Shown piece by piece: positions 49,228 to 61,872 of a DNA stretch of 64,000 nt. The DNA comes from Coffea arabica (lineage: Eukaryota; Streptophyta; Magnoliopsida; Gentianales; Rubiaceae): assembly GCF_036785885.1 (NCBI RefSeq), contig NC_092314.1, positions 18,931,638 through 18,995,637 on the forward strand, given 5' to 3'. Within the stretch, counting starts at the first letter, position 1. Each line of letters starts with the position of its first letter. Position numbers and translations under genes: made by a program. Below the pieces are notes generated by a model. That model was not told the DNA's origin, searched no databases, and saw nothing but the letters and a program-made list of their open reading frames with translations.

Positions 49228-50726
49228 CTTTAATTTGACAATTTTACCACTAAACTATTAATTTATCATCCGGAGTTTATGACAAGTACATTCTAACTAC
49301 AGTATCTTATCTCTTGCAAGATCAAAACTGAAATCAGATTTGGTTAGAATCCTATCCCCATTTTTTAATTCCTTTTGATATGTAATCCTTCCAATTAAAG
49401 GTCTCATCTGTAAATTTTGGCTTTTCCTAACCAAATTATCCATTTGTTGCAAGTTCACAGTACCTTACGGCGTACTTGCTAGTCTGTTCGAGTATTTTCT
49501 TTTGCTTATTGACAAAGGAACCTTCGACAAGGCCTGTAAAATCTCATCATTCACTTTCGTTAACAAAATTTAGAAAAATAACAATAAAAAATCACTGCCC
49601 TTCATCCTTATTTAGTAAGTATTCATACTATAATATCCAAATAATACACGCCCGTACATATAATTCAATAAAATTTTTGTATTTCATATATTCATATAAT
49701 AGTATAATACTTACTTTCATCACATCAAAAACAAAAATCATACTCAAAGGTGAGTTTGGGATGGACGGATGTTAAAGACAATAATATTATTATCACAACT
49801 ATTAATTCAAAAATTTTGAAATTCCTTTGTCTCCTTCCCCTTTTTTTTTTTTAAATCTCATTCCTTTGTTATTAAAAAATTTCTAAAAAAAAATTCAAAA
49901 TTTGGGTAAACATAGATCCATATATGCATTCTTCTCATAAAAAAAAATCAATAATATACTTTTTTTGGCACATTTCCGTGTAAAGCTTTTTTTTTTTTTT
50001 TTGTTTTTTGACAACATTCCTTGTTAAAACTTAACAAGTTATTTATAATAAGCTACATTTTAATAAAAATTTTACAAATTATTTATGGTAAGTCCAATTT
50101 ATTAACCATATTGTGCAAGTTACCCCAAACAATTAAACTTTACTACAATTCCTCCAACCGTTAAATCCTTCAAAAACGTTACGAGAGAGAGAAAAAGAAA
50201 ACAGGGAAAAAAATGATACTTTCCTCTCTCTCTCTCTCGTTCCTTCGTTGCTTCATTGATTGATTCTCAAATCATCGTTGATTCGGTTTCTTTGGTTCGT
50301 TGTCTCGCTGGCTTTCCCCTCTTTATCCCACTTTTCCGATCCCTTCAATTGCAAACAAACAAACACTGCCCAATATATAATCTCTGCTTTAACTATAAAA
50401 ACTCATTTCACAGTTGTACCCAGAAAAAGTAGGGAGAATAAGGTGATTCAAATTCCAGGTACGAAGGAAGAACCCCTTGAATATCGCTTACTTTTTAATG
50501 GTTCTGAATTTTCCTTGTATTTCTATATATATATGTTGGTTATTGCAATCTCTGATTTTGACTTGTTTTAATCTTTCTTGGATCTCTTTCTGTTCCTTCC
50601 ATTAGCCAGGGTTCTCTTCGTTTTTTTTTTTTTTAATTTTTAGTTTCTTGAACTGTGTTTTGGGTTTTTAAGGAAATTTGGATTCTGGGTTTTGTTTGAT
50701 TTCGTTTGGGTATTGACCTTGACTTG
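49228..50726. promoter_or_regulatory. Upstream region of the right kinase gene
   Basis: CT-rich tract at about 50221-50240, probable leader, and a good splice donor (ccag/gtacga) at 50459, suggesting a 5' UTR intron before the start codon exon. Upstream of the tract is a MYB-core-like ccaaccgtta near 50155. Distal sequence is AT-rich without genes. Confidence 0.5.
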
Positions 50727-53700
50727 ATGGATGACAATTTTCGTCGTCCTGGTTTGGTGGTAAGAAATATTGTTGTTTATTATTGTTTTTAATTTTTGCT
50801 GTGAACTTTCCAAAATTTGTGCTTGTTGCATTTTTTTGGGATTATTGCGTGCTTTGATGATATGGAAATGTAGATATGAGCACTACGAAATGTTATGTAT
50901 TTGGGAAGTGTGAATTGGTTTCTTTGACAAGATAATCCTATGCTTTTTCCCTTTTTTTTTTCAGAATAGGATATGAAATTGGATTAGCCGTTTAATTTAT
51001 TATGTTTGTCTTTCTTTGTTGTGGGAAATGTAACAGCAAGAGGCCCAGAAATAGTTTGATAAGGTGTTGGGCGATCACATGATCACTTGATTCCATATTT
51101 ATACGTGTATTTTAACTTTTTAAGGGCGTATATATGTAGAATCCTGTGATTAATTGGGTAGGATTATGCTTAGGTGCAAAATTGTGATTTGTGTCTGTTT
51201 TTGATGCATGAGAATACATATGTATTTCAGAAGGTGTTTGTTGGCCGTTTTGGGTAAAATTTTTAGGTGCATTTATTGAATTTTAATTTGTTTTTAAGTG
51301 GATTGGGTGCAGAAAGTAGGTTTTAGTCATTTAGTTGTTTACAGTTTTCAGCTGAATTATCCATCAAGATGAGTTTTTTTTTTAAACCATTTCTGATTAT
51401 CATAGATACATGGTATGGTTTTGCAATTTATTTGATAGTTGAAAATGTTTTACTTCTGATTGGCCTCTTGATTTAGATTTAAGCTTATGCATCTGGGATT
51501 GATTGTCAGCTTGGCGTCTCTAAAAAGCTCAGAGTTCTAAGAGAACCTTGGCAATATGTAATGATGTTATGAACCCACATTCAAAATGATTGTATATGAT
51601 TTATGTGGTGATTGTGGTAGATACATGAAATTTGCACCTTTTGCAGCTTTTTGAGCTTTTTTGACTTGTCACTGGCATTACAGGCACATGCTCCTCCTCC
51701 TGGTTACTTTGTACGTCTGGAAAATAAAAGTGCTGAAGACGATCTTTATCTGAGAAAGAAAGCTAGGATGCGGAGGTGGCTGTGCTGCACCTGTCAAGTT
51801 GAGGAGTCCTACCCATCTAATGAGAATGAGCCCTTTAAAAGCCCAAAGAATCATCCTGATGGTATGTTCTTATGATTCACTTTTGTTTGCAGTTTTTAAC
51901 ATGAAATATGTTGTTTTTTTTGCTCATGTTTGTGTTTGATTCCTTGGGAACTTCTCCACACTTCTTCTTCGGGTGACTCTGTCCCCCATTTTCTTCCTTT
52001 TAATGGACTAATAAACAAGTTCCTTGAGGTTGTTAAAAAATTGCAGCTTTGGGAACATAGTAGTCATAGATGTCTGCAATGGATTTATTGTGGATTTTTG
52101 TTCCAAAAGGTTGGGTAAACCACAAAGTTGTCTTCTACATTTGAGCCTCTTATTGTTTGTGTCATACGGTCCTTCCTTGGTGCATTGGTTGTTTGTGTGG
52201 ACATTTTTCTAGCATGAAGGTTGAAGATGGTTAAGATATAAAGGATGCATATATCTTTCACATGTGAATACTGTTGCTATGTCTTTGATTACCTCTACCC
52301 TTGGTGGTTCTGCCTTGTTTTATCTACTTTCAGTTTGTGCAGAAGTACTTCAAGAAGAGTCCTTTAATGATGTTCCAATAGAAAATAAATTAGCATTGCA
52401 GTTGCTATTTTGCTGTGAGTGTTTCCATAAATTCTACCAGATGCCTGTTATATGAGATATTAATTTGTCGTGTCCAAGTTTTCTTTTTTCCCCTTTGATT
52501 CACATTCTTCATGCATTTGGTTGTTCAAAGTGGATCGATCCCTCCCTTTTTTTCCATAATTTATCTAATCTTTTACTTTAAAGAGTGTATGTTTGGTGAA
52601 TTGCTAATTTGTAAGGAATTGAATGTCTTGCTGCTAATGTCTGAGAGATTTCATAATTTTCCTTTCTCCATGTGATATGTGCGCCTTGCAAATATGTTAT
52701 ATGCAACATCTGCAAAGATGCAAGAATTTGTAGTATTTTTGTCCTCCTTTTCCACTTTTTTGGATTATGTCAATTATAATAAAGTAAACAAGGGGTGCTC
52801 CAATTACAAGAGAGAGAATTTTACTGCCAGTTTTAGCTAGATTGAACTATAGTAAGTTCACTTTTCTTGTTAGACTTCTGCTCTGTAGTGCTTTGTCTTC
52901 TAACATACTTGCCTTTGGACTTCTAGGGCACCAAAGAGGGTCAAAGGTATCAGCTCCAGTCATGTCAGATCAAAAGACAATACCACCTATTGAGGTGCCT
53001 GCTTTGTCTCTAGAAGAGTTGAAGGAGAAAACCGACAATTTTGGAACAAAGGCTTTAATTGGTGAAGGATCCTATGGAAGAGTCTACTATGCAGACCTGG
53101 AAAGTGGTAAAGCTGTGGCTGTGAAAAAGCTTGATGTGTCATCTGAGCCAGAATCAAATGTTGAGTTCTTGACGCAGGTATTTGTTAAGGAATTTAGTGC
53201 TGATATCCTTTCCCTATCTAAGTAATTCTATATCCTTTCATGCTGTTATTTTTTTGCGCAAGGCCACTGATTGTGAGGTTATGCTTTTTCAAGGTTTCTA
53301 TGGTTTCAAGGCTAAAGCATGAAAATCTTGTTGAGCTTCTTGGATACTGTGTAGAAGGGAATCTTCGTGTATTAGCTTATGAGTTTGCAACGATGGGTTC
53401 TTTGCACGACATATTGCATGGTGAGAGAATTATGCATCATCTAATGGAGTCCATTGTTTAGTTTAATTTGATCCAGGGTATTCTTTTCAATATATGAATG
53501 GTTAAAAGATGTTGCTTGAATTGTATTTGTTCTGACAGGCCGTAAAGGGGTGCAAAACGCCCAGCCTGGACCAACACTTGATTGGATTACAAGGGTAAGA
53601 ATCGCTGTTGATGCTGCCAGAGGACTTGAATATTTGCATGAGAAAGTTCAACCTGCTATAATTCACAGAGATATCAGATCCAGCAACGTGCTTGTATTTG

Positions 53701-55309
53701 AAGATTACAAAGCAAAGATTGCAGATTTTAACCTTTCAAATCAGGCTCCGGATATGGCTGCTCGTCTTCATTCTACTCGAGTTCTTGGAACATTCGGTTA
53801 TCATGCACCAGAGTAATGCTATTTGACTCCTCTCTTCGTTTCTTTTCTGTAAATGCTACATATGGTATTTTCCTGCTATGATGTGAGTTTGTTTCTACTT
53901 CAGGGTAAGCCTACATCATTTAGTACACTGCAGTCAAATTCAAATTCCAAAAGCTATAGGCATCATGCAACTTCTTGATCAAGAAGTTGCATGACTTGTA
54001 CATCATTTTGTACATCCATTCTTTTCTTCAAATTCCAATTTTTCTTTTTCCAGTTTAATAGCCATAAAATGAGTTAGGTATGAATCTTCAATTTGGTTCT
54101 ATTTTTCAAAGTATAAAAGCTAGCAGACAAATATGGGCACAAGTCAGGGTTGTCTCTGCTAAGATCCATAGGTATAATTGTGCCTTTGAGTTGACTGTAG
54201 AGCTATGGAAAATATCGCGTTCATTTGATTTAGCTATACTCAATTAAATAGTAAATAGCCACGGCTGCTTTAATTGCCCAATAGAGGACATTCCTGCAGA
54301 TTCATAGCTTATCTCCTAAAATGGCCACAAGAACTCTAACACAGTTGTATTTCCTGACTATTGGAGCTAGTAACTGACATGGTTTGAAATGCTTGATGCT
54401 TAATTTGGATAGTCTCCTAAATTGATGCAAATGTCAGTCTGTTATCTTACATGGGGATTAATCTGCATATTTTTTCGGTTGGTAAAGGTTCGGTCGGTTA
54501 TGATAGCTAATTAGTTATCTTGACACCTTAATCTTTCAAGGCCTGCTAATAAATTAACTCACTAGGGGCTTTTGTCTGTGCATTTTTTATGGTACATTTT
54601 GTGGCTTAAAGTTCCTTTCTGAAGAAGTTGTCTGTTAATTTGTTGGTGGATATGGAATGCAGATATGCAATGACAGGACAACTGACGCAGAAAAGCGATG
54701 TGTATAGCTTTGGGGTGGTTCTCCTTGAGCTATTAACTGGAAGGAAGCCCGTTGATCACAATATGCCTCGTGGACAGCAGTCTCTTGTTACTTGGGTTAG
54801 ACATTTTTCCTTTCTTAAATATCTTCTCTTTTTTCTCACTCTGTTTTTTGTCAACTAAGCTTCTAATTTAGTCTCAACTTAACTAATATTATGTTTCTAG
54901 GCAACTCCGAGACTGAGTGAGGACAAAGTTAAACAATGTATAGATCCAAAGCTCAAAGATTTTCCCCCAAAAGGAGTTGCTAAGGTTCATATCCTCTACT
55001 TCCCACTCCTGCTATCTGCATCTCATTTGTCTCTTTTCCAACTTCTCTTTATGCATCCCACTATGGCTTAACTTTTTGGTTATACATCAACAGAAGCCCC
55101 TGCTTTCGTCCAGTCCTCAGAACTGGTTATCTTTTCCGGGCCCTGGGAATGGAAAACTAATGATGCTTGTCGTTTTATTGTTGATGCAGCTCGCAGCAGT
55201 GGCAGCACTCTGTGTGCAGTATGAAGCTGAATTCCGGCCTAATATGAGCATTGTTGTCAAGGCTCTCCAGCCACTCCTGAAATCTCAAGTCCCTGCTCCT
55301 GAGGTTTAG
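50727..55309 (+). CDS. PTI1: PTI1-like receptor-like cytoplasmic kinase (right copy)
   Basis: Exons 50727..50759, 51684..51861, 52927..53177, 53294..53420, 53539..53812, 54663..54795, 54901..54984 and 55190..55309, in phases 0, 1, 0, 1, 2, 0, 0. Translation gives the same 399-residue kinase as the left gene. I chose the start [11 protein letters not shown] because it splices in frame to AHAPPPGYF, as in longer PTI1-like proteins I recall; the shorter start MRRWLCC lies in exon 2. Exon lengths and every splice site agree with the family reading. Promoter, introns and both flanks are also duplicated, so both genes could be expressed, doubling dose. The two genes point away from each other with the retrotransposon block between them. 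No damage is visible. Confidence 0.95.
53963..53994. repeat. 32-bp perfect palindrome in kinase intron (right copy)
   Basis: Mirror of 14173..14204, in the intron between coding exons 5 and 6. Confidence 0.85.
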
Positions 55310-56257
55310 TGTTCGTTCAGTCATTTGGATTAGAATACTGGTGACTCTGCGTGGTTTCAGCCAATTCTTTGTGATCTGGATTGGCCTCTATATTTGTTTG
55401 TGGCTTGAATTGGCTTCTCCATGTGAAAATATGTTTGTCCAATTTTTTCTGGCTGTTTGCAACTTATTTGTTGGGATGAGTACCATGTTTCTTTTTTCTT
55501 CTGGTGTAATTGGGTGCTGGGAGTTTCGAGTGGTACTAATGTTGATATGATGACTGCCGCCCTTTTTTTTTTCCTGAGATGTTAAAAATATCTTACTCGT
55601 ATGATTTGTCAAATGAGAAATCCTGGATTCTTTGATGTTTGTGTTTGCCATTAAGCTTCTCCAGTTTGACTGAATTATCTGCTCGCTTTGATCCAGCTAA
55701 AACAGACAAGGTAAAAGCAAACAGTATTATTCAACCTTCAACCATTTCTTCTGGAGTGGGACAGGGAAAGAGGGAATTGTTGTGAAATTAAACTTTGGCT
55801 CAAAACAATGGAGAGGACGAGGCCTCTGGATGATTTTGTCTAAATGCTGTACTTGTACTCGTTAATGTGATTCTGGGAGCTTTCCGGGAGGAACCATGAG
55901 CAGTTTATGGTAGAACGAGCAATTCGAAGGGAGGCTGAAATCAAATTCCATGCGGCCTGGTTATTGATCTAATATAGGTAATCAGCAATAGTTTGACCAA
56001 TTTGTACGTTTAAATGAAATTGCATTCTTCCTAATTTTCTTGGCTTCATTTGGATTAGAAATTTGCGGTAGGACTCGAAATCTGTCCAAATTGTTTGAGT
56101 TGTTTTGGATTGTTTGAGAGGCATTTGGGTTTGTAGTTCATCAATATATTTCAAACACTAGAATATGTGGTGATTTATAAATTCAAATACCTCTTAAATA
56201 ATTTAAATAATTAGAGTGAGGATTTTTAATCTTTCATTAAAGAATTAATTTTTTATA
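55310..56257. other. 3' flank and probable 3' UTR of the right kinase gene
   Basis: Mirror of 11910..12857. Begins right after the stop codon; T-rich sequence typical of a plant 3' UTR in the first 300 bp. No other gene. Confidence 0.5.
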
Positions 56258-56425
56258 CACTAACAGCATATATATTTTCACCATTAATTACATGACATAT
56301 AATTCGAATTTGAATTTGAAATTTAAATTTTGTAAATATGTCGTGCATCCGATCATGATAGTATAAAATTCAAATTTTATAAATGTATCGTGCATCCGAT
56401 TATGATAGTATATACACTATCAGTG
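56258..56425. mobile_element. CACTA-like MITE (right copy)
   Basis: Mirror of 11742..11909. Confidence 0.6.
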
Positions 56426-56617
56426 TATACAAAATTTATTCTTAGTCAAATCCCGCGATAGAACAAGCTTCTAGCTGGGTTAAAAAGTTCTCGGTTTTCT
56501 ATACAACCGACTTAACTGCCCATTGATAGGTTATCATCTAGCAATCTGTGGGAGTTCTGACCCATCTCTAATTTGGATTCATTTTGCACACGTCTTCGTA
56601 TAGTTTAACTGGGTGTG

Positions 56618-56872
56618 TACTATAGTTGCACCAGGGAGGGACTTAGGGAGGGACTTAGGTCCCTCCTTCGGCTGTTGGTGAAGGTTCAAATCTCACCGGC
56701 AGCGAAAAAAAATCTAAGAATTGTGCCATAGCATTCCCTTGATCTAGTTGGATCTGTATATCCACTAGCTCCTACCACAGCCTCCTTAGGCTCCCCTCCC
56801 CCTAGATTAAGATAAAGTAGGTTATACAACTGTATCGTTGCTGACAAAAAAAACAGTATACTATAGTTGCAC
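56618..56872 (+). mobile_element. SINE with 14-bp target site duplication (right copy)
   Basis: Body 56632..56858 in sense orientation, so it is most easily read here: 5' hairpin, B-box-like ggttcaaatctcacc, then an A-rich tail and the duplicated tactatagttgcac. Confidence 0.75.
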
Positions 56873-56936
56873 GTGTGATTGTTAAGGCCCATTGATAGGT
56901 TACCATGATAACTCCACTTGATAAGAAAACTTGCTG

Positions 56937-57823
56937 GTAGTACCTTGATATCTTCACTCCTTAACTAATTAAGAAAACTTGAAAAAAGCAGGGCTATATC
57001 TCCCGAAATAAACTCCAATGCTTAAATTAGTGAAAATGGAAGGAGAAAAAAATAAATACTTTTTTTTTATACGATCATTTCTCCTTTTTATTCTTGTTAG
57101 AGTGGTGAGTCACATGCTAACCGCTCCACGTCATGTTGAGATATCGAAATTGAAATCTTGTGATGAGGTGTCAATTAATATCTGTATAACTTGTCTCATG
57201 CTACTTTATGATTTATTAGCCATTATATTTAATGCACAATGACACTTGTCGAGACAAGTGATATCTTAGATAAGTGGCATCTTTTGGTGACATCCACCTC
57301 TTTACTATTTCTTTTCTTTCCATTACACCTTTTGGGTCGAACCTGCAATTGGTGACATCCTTTTTGTCACTATTACTTCTTTCCACTAGCCCCCTCGAGC
57401 CGTATCTTGTAAGTCAAGTTCAAAGTTCGACTTGATGAGGAGGATAGTGGAAAGGAGATGCCTCCAATCTTAACAAGTATTAGTGTGCATTAAACAATGA
57501 AAGAACGAATCACATGACTAATGAATCATCAACCTAACACAAGACAAGTTAGGTAGGTACCACTACCTCATTACAAAATCTCAACCTCAAGGTTTCAACA
57601 TGAAGTGAAGCGGTGGGTCTAAGAAGAACAAAGAGAAGAAATGGTCATACGAAAAAGCTAATTCTTTTGTTCTCTTCTTAATTGCAGAATTCTCTAAATT
57701 CTCCCATCCTCTTTCCTATTTCCATTTCACTAACTTGAGTATCGGAGTTTATTCCACTAGATATAGCCCCGCATTTTCCAAATTTTCTTGATTAGATAAG
57801 GAGAGGAATAATTAAGGTACTAC
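56937..57823. mobile_element. Foldback (long-TIR) element (right copy)
   Basis: Mirror of 10344..11230. Confidence 0.65.
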
Positions 57824-58876
57824 AAACAGGTGCAAGATTTTGCCCCTGTCCATCTCACAAAACCACCTATAGCTACAAAATCCTTGAAGGCTCTAAGATC
57901 AAGTAGTGGAAGAAAAGAAAAGGAAAGGAGCGGAGGGGAGGAAGAAAATAAGCAAAAGGGAAAGAGTTTTATACCTCTGAGTGATTGTGCAGCTGTATGC
58001 GAGGGGGGTGTGTATGTGAGATTCTGATGGAAGAAGCTAAAGTGGCGGCTTACAATTCTGATGGAACAAGACAACTGAGAAAGAATGAATTAGGTTTCTT
58101 ATTTAAAAGCTTTTTAATGCCTCACATTTTTAAGTATTTTATTTCAATCCTTAATTGTTTCAAAAAATTATAAACCGGTCCACAAACACTTATCAAATTA
58201 TATTTCTAACCTCGATTTATACAATTTTCTGAATGAATTCTTCATATTAGTTATAAATTTGCCAAATATGTCGAGTATATTCTAGCATTTCACAAATTAT
58301 CCCCTTTTAGAAGTCAAAGCTAATAAGAAAAAAAATTGAAATTGCCTTGATTTTAGTAGACAATTGTGATTTAAAACATTACTTCAATTGCTTTTAGTTA
58401 GTGCTCCTAGAATAATGAAGGCAAATCAGATTTAAATTTGAAAAGTCATGGTCAAAGTAAATCATTCTTCCCCATGAGTTCCTTTTCTTTTTCTTTTTCT
58501 TTTTTTTTTGGGTTGTTGCTTAAAATAATAATAATAATAATAAAGACTTCAAGCCTTACAAGAGGGAAGAGGAAAAAGGAAGGGCTTGATTCGTTTCACA
58601 CTACTTCAGTCACATGAACACCCCCTAAGTTAATGATCTCAAGCCCCAATTACAAAAGCGAGTGATCTTTAGAGTGAAATCCATGTAATTTCGTCGTTGA
58701 AATTCAATGATTTTCATGTAATCTGAACTTATATTACCAAGGGTTGTAAAACTTGATATCATCCTGCTGATTCTATATTTGCTTGAATGCGGATAAAACA
58801 TGAAGTTTTGACATCTAAAAGAGCAATGAATCAATATTTTGTTTCGAATAAACTAAACTCAATTGAGTTCTGGAAG
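57824..58876. other. No recognised feature
   Basis: Mirror of 9291..10343. It contains a pyrimidine/purine-rich stretch and a short AAT microsatellite near 58525; no supported gene. Confidence 0.5.
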
Positions 58877-59532
58877 CAACGGTATGCGCTGGCCGAACTG
58901 ACAGATCACTATGTCCGAACTGACATGTGGCTTCGGTGGATTGGCTCCACTACACTAGCCCCCCTCTGAGTCTAGAGTCATCGAAAAGTTGCATGAGTCT
59001 GAACCAGATTTCGAGGCGACGAGTCAGTTCGGTGTAGGGCCCACGATTCCACAATTGCTGCCTTTGCTCGAGTAACTTGTAAGACCGAACTGAGTAGAAC
59101 CAGTTCGCTTTTTGTATAAACTCCTCCCTTGTAAATGGGATTTTGTGGAATGAATAGACTTTTGTTTCTTCCATACTTAGCAAAATTTTTCATTCATGTC
59201 TTTCTTATCATACTGTCTAAATACACTTGCACGAACAGACCCCGGGCTGGCACACGACCTGACTTCCAACTTATACATTTGCGCGAAAAGATCCAGATCC
59301 ATGCGTGACCTGACATGCACGAGCTGACTTCTAACTTGTGAAAAATAGCTCAACTTCAATTGAATACATTTGTGCGAACGAGATTTTAACTTGTTTAGAG
59401 CCATGCAAAACAACTCAAGTCATGTATGGACAGAGTGAGTGAGTTTTAATGAAAGAGCCTCATACTCAGACTCGTTATTGGAGGCTCTGAAGTTGAATCT
59501 CAAGGCATAAGCCAGTTCTTCCCTTGAGGCGC
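58877..59532 (-). mobile_element. Old Tat-type relic (right copy)
   Basis: Mirror of 8635..9290: LTR start, polypurine tract and an RNase H-like fragment of an older, internally deleted relative of the main Tat element. Confidence 0.65.
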
Positions 59533-60413
59533 AAAACACATGTTATCATGCTGGTAAATTATTACTTTCTCATCAAAACATGGTGTTCAATTTAATCACT
59601 CGTTTCTTCATTCATTTGTATTTAACAACATATGATTTTATTTACATGTGCGCTTGTGTGCGTATGTGTGTATATATATATATTTATTTATTTAAAATTA
59701 ATTATTTACACACTAATAATGTATGCACTAATGGGTCTTGATGTGTGCCACATCATCCCATCCAGAGTAAACTTCCACACTATTCTGAAACCCAAATATG
59801 CTTGATTGGAAACAGTCTCCCTATCCCATACACAATCTTCTAATAGGTAACGTGTTTGTCTTGCAGCAAGAAATCATTCAAAAACAAAGGACTACAGCAT
59901 TAATAATCATCATTTCCTCACACTTGATCATCTTGTCTTGTTCTTTGACATTCTCTTTTTCAGATTTTTTGTTAAGTATGTTTTTCAGACAATATCTTCT
60001 TCCCATCCTTTCTCCAAGCTGTCTCATGAGAATTATTACTCAACAAAAAGCCGAATGAAGTCTCTTGCAATCGCCCCTATACCCTTTTGTTAAGCTACAA
60101 TGTTTGGCATATTTTGTAAGGACAATCTACCATTCAATTGAAGATCGATAGGATAATCCATCAAGGGCATGGTTGCACACGAGCAACCACTTGTTTATGC
60201 ATATTTTCTGGGATGCCAATTCAGTGGCAGACTTGCTAATTATGGTAGTGTTAGTAATAATACTGTTAGAATATGATTCTTTAACTTTTCGAGTCTTTGT
60301 GAAAAGGCCAACTTAGATTAGATAGCGTGCATTTTCCTTATATCAGATTAGGTAATGTTCAAGGGGGTAAGACCTTTATGCCCCTTCTCCTTGTAATCAT
60401 TTATCCCTTTAAT
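59533..60413. other. Mostly unassigned sequence
   Basis: Mirror of 7754..8634. The LINE-like motif HIFWDANSVADLL is at 60200..60238 on the plus strand; nothing else is recognised. Confidence 0.4.
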
Positions 60414-61419
60414 TAATATAAAGGATTAATCACATTTTATCCCCTTAAAGAATACCCCATTTCTCAGTTTACACCCTAACTTTTAATTTTGCTCACTTAA
60501 CCCCCTTTAGGACAAAATTACCCTTGCATTATTTTGACTTTTCATTTACCTTGTTTTCTTTTCTTTATTTCTTTTTCTCATTCTTCTTTATTTAATTCTT
60601 CTTCTTTCCCACAAAAATCTTCACCTTAATGATTGAAATTAAAAAAGAGGAATTGCAGAGATCTATCTTCTCCTTAAATGATTAAAAAAAATTCAAACAC
60701 TTTCCTAAAATACACTTTCCTAAAATATTTTTAGCCTTTCAATTCTTTTAATTTTGGATTTTCCTCTTTCCTTTCTAATTTATCATTTTATTCCCAAGAA
60801 AATATCTTAAGATGAAATTGTGACCTGATTAATAATCATCAATTAAAATTTGTGACACATGGCATCATACAAAAAATCAAAATTAGTTTTTGATGTCTTT
60901 TAAACTTTCACCCAGAAATATGCAATTACAAACTCAAAACAAAAATTTTCGTTGAAATGGAATTTCTATTGGGAAGGATGAATGAGAGAAGAAAGAGAAA
61001 AGAAATAAAAGAAAGAAAAACAATTTCATCTTATGATATTTTCTTAAGAATAAAATGAGAAACTAGAAAGGAAAGAGGAAAATTCAAAATTAAAAGATTT
61101 GAAAGGCTAAAAAATTGTATTTTAGGAAAGTAATTTGAATATTATTTTAATCATTTAAGGAGAAGATAGATCTCTGCAATTCCTCTTTTTTAATTTCAAT
61201 CATTAAGGTGAAAATTTTTGTGGAAAAGAGGAAGAATTAAATAAAGAAGAAAGAGAAAAAGAAATAAAAGAAAGAAAAACAAGGTAAATGAAAATTCAAA
61301 ATAATGCAAGGGCAATTTTATCCTAAAGGGAGTTAAGTGAGCAAAATTAAAGGTTAGGGGGTAAAGTGAAAAATAGGATATTCTTCAAGGGAATAAAATG
61401 TGATTAACCCTAATATAAA
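60414..61419. mobile_element. Mutator-type foldback MITE (right copy)
   Basis: Mirror of 6748..7753; element 60423..61410 with the 9-bp duplication on both sides. Confidence 0.85.
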
Positions 61420-61872
61420 ACTGGTAACTAATCACAAGATTGTTTTTCTGAAAAAGAACATGTTTTCTAGTATTCTCATTTAAACTTAATACAAATCATA
61501 TATGTAGCGTGATTCTTGTTGGGCATTTAGTGTGTCCTTGAGAAGAAATTCCACATTCCATCTCATTCTCTGTATAACTCTCATTAACATTTTGCTTGGA
61601 CCAAATGACAATCTCTAGATTCAATGGTCTATTAACTTTTTCAATAGTTTGAATTCCTAGGGCAATCTCACCATTCTATAAGTGTATTTTGGTTTCTACC
61701 CCTGGTAAATATTCCGGTCTTGCTTTGTTGCTTATAGAGATAGTGTAGATATAAGTCAGCATCTTTACTGCAATGCTTGAAAAAGTTTCTATCTGAAATA
61801 TACAATATGGCTAATTACTCAGAATATGGACCAAAAAAAGATTAATCGCACATGTATGGCTCTGACAGGGTT
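61420..61872. other. No recognised feature
   Basis: Mirror of 6295..6747. Confidence 0.5.
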
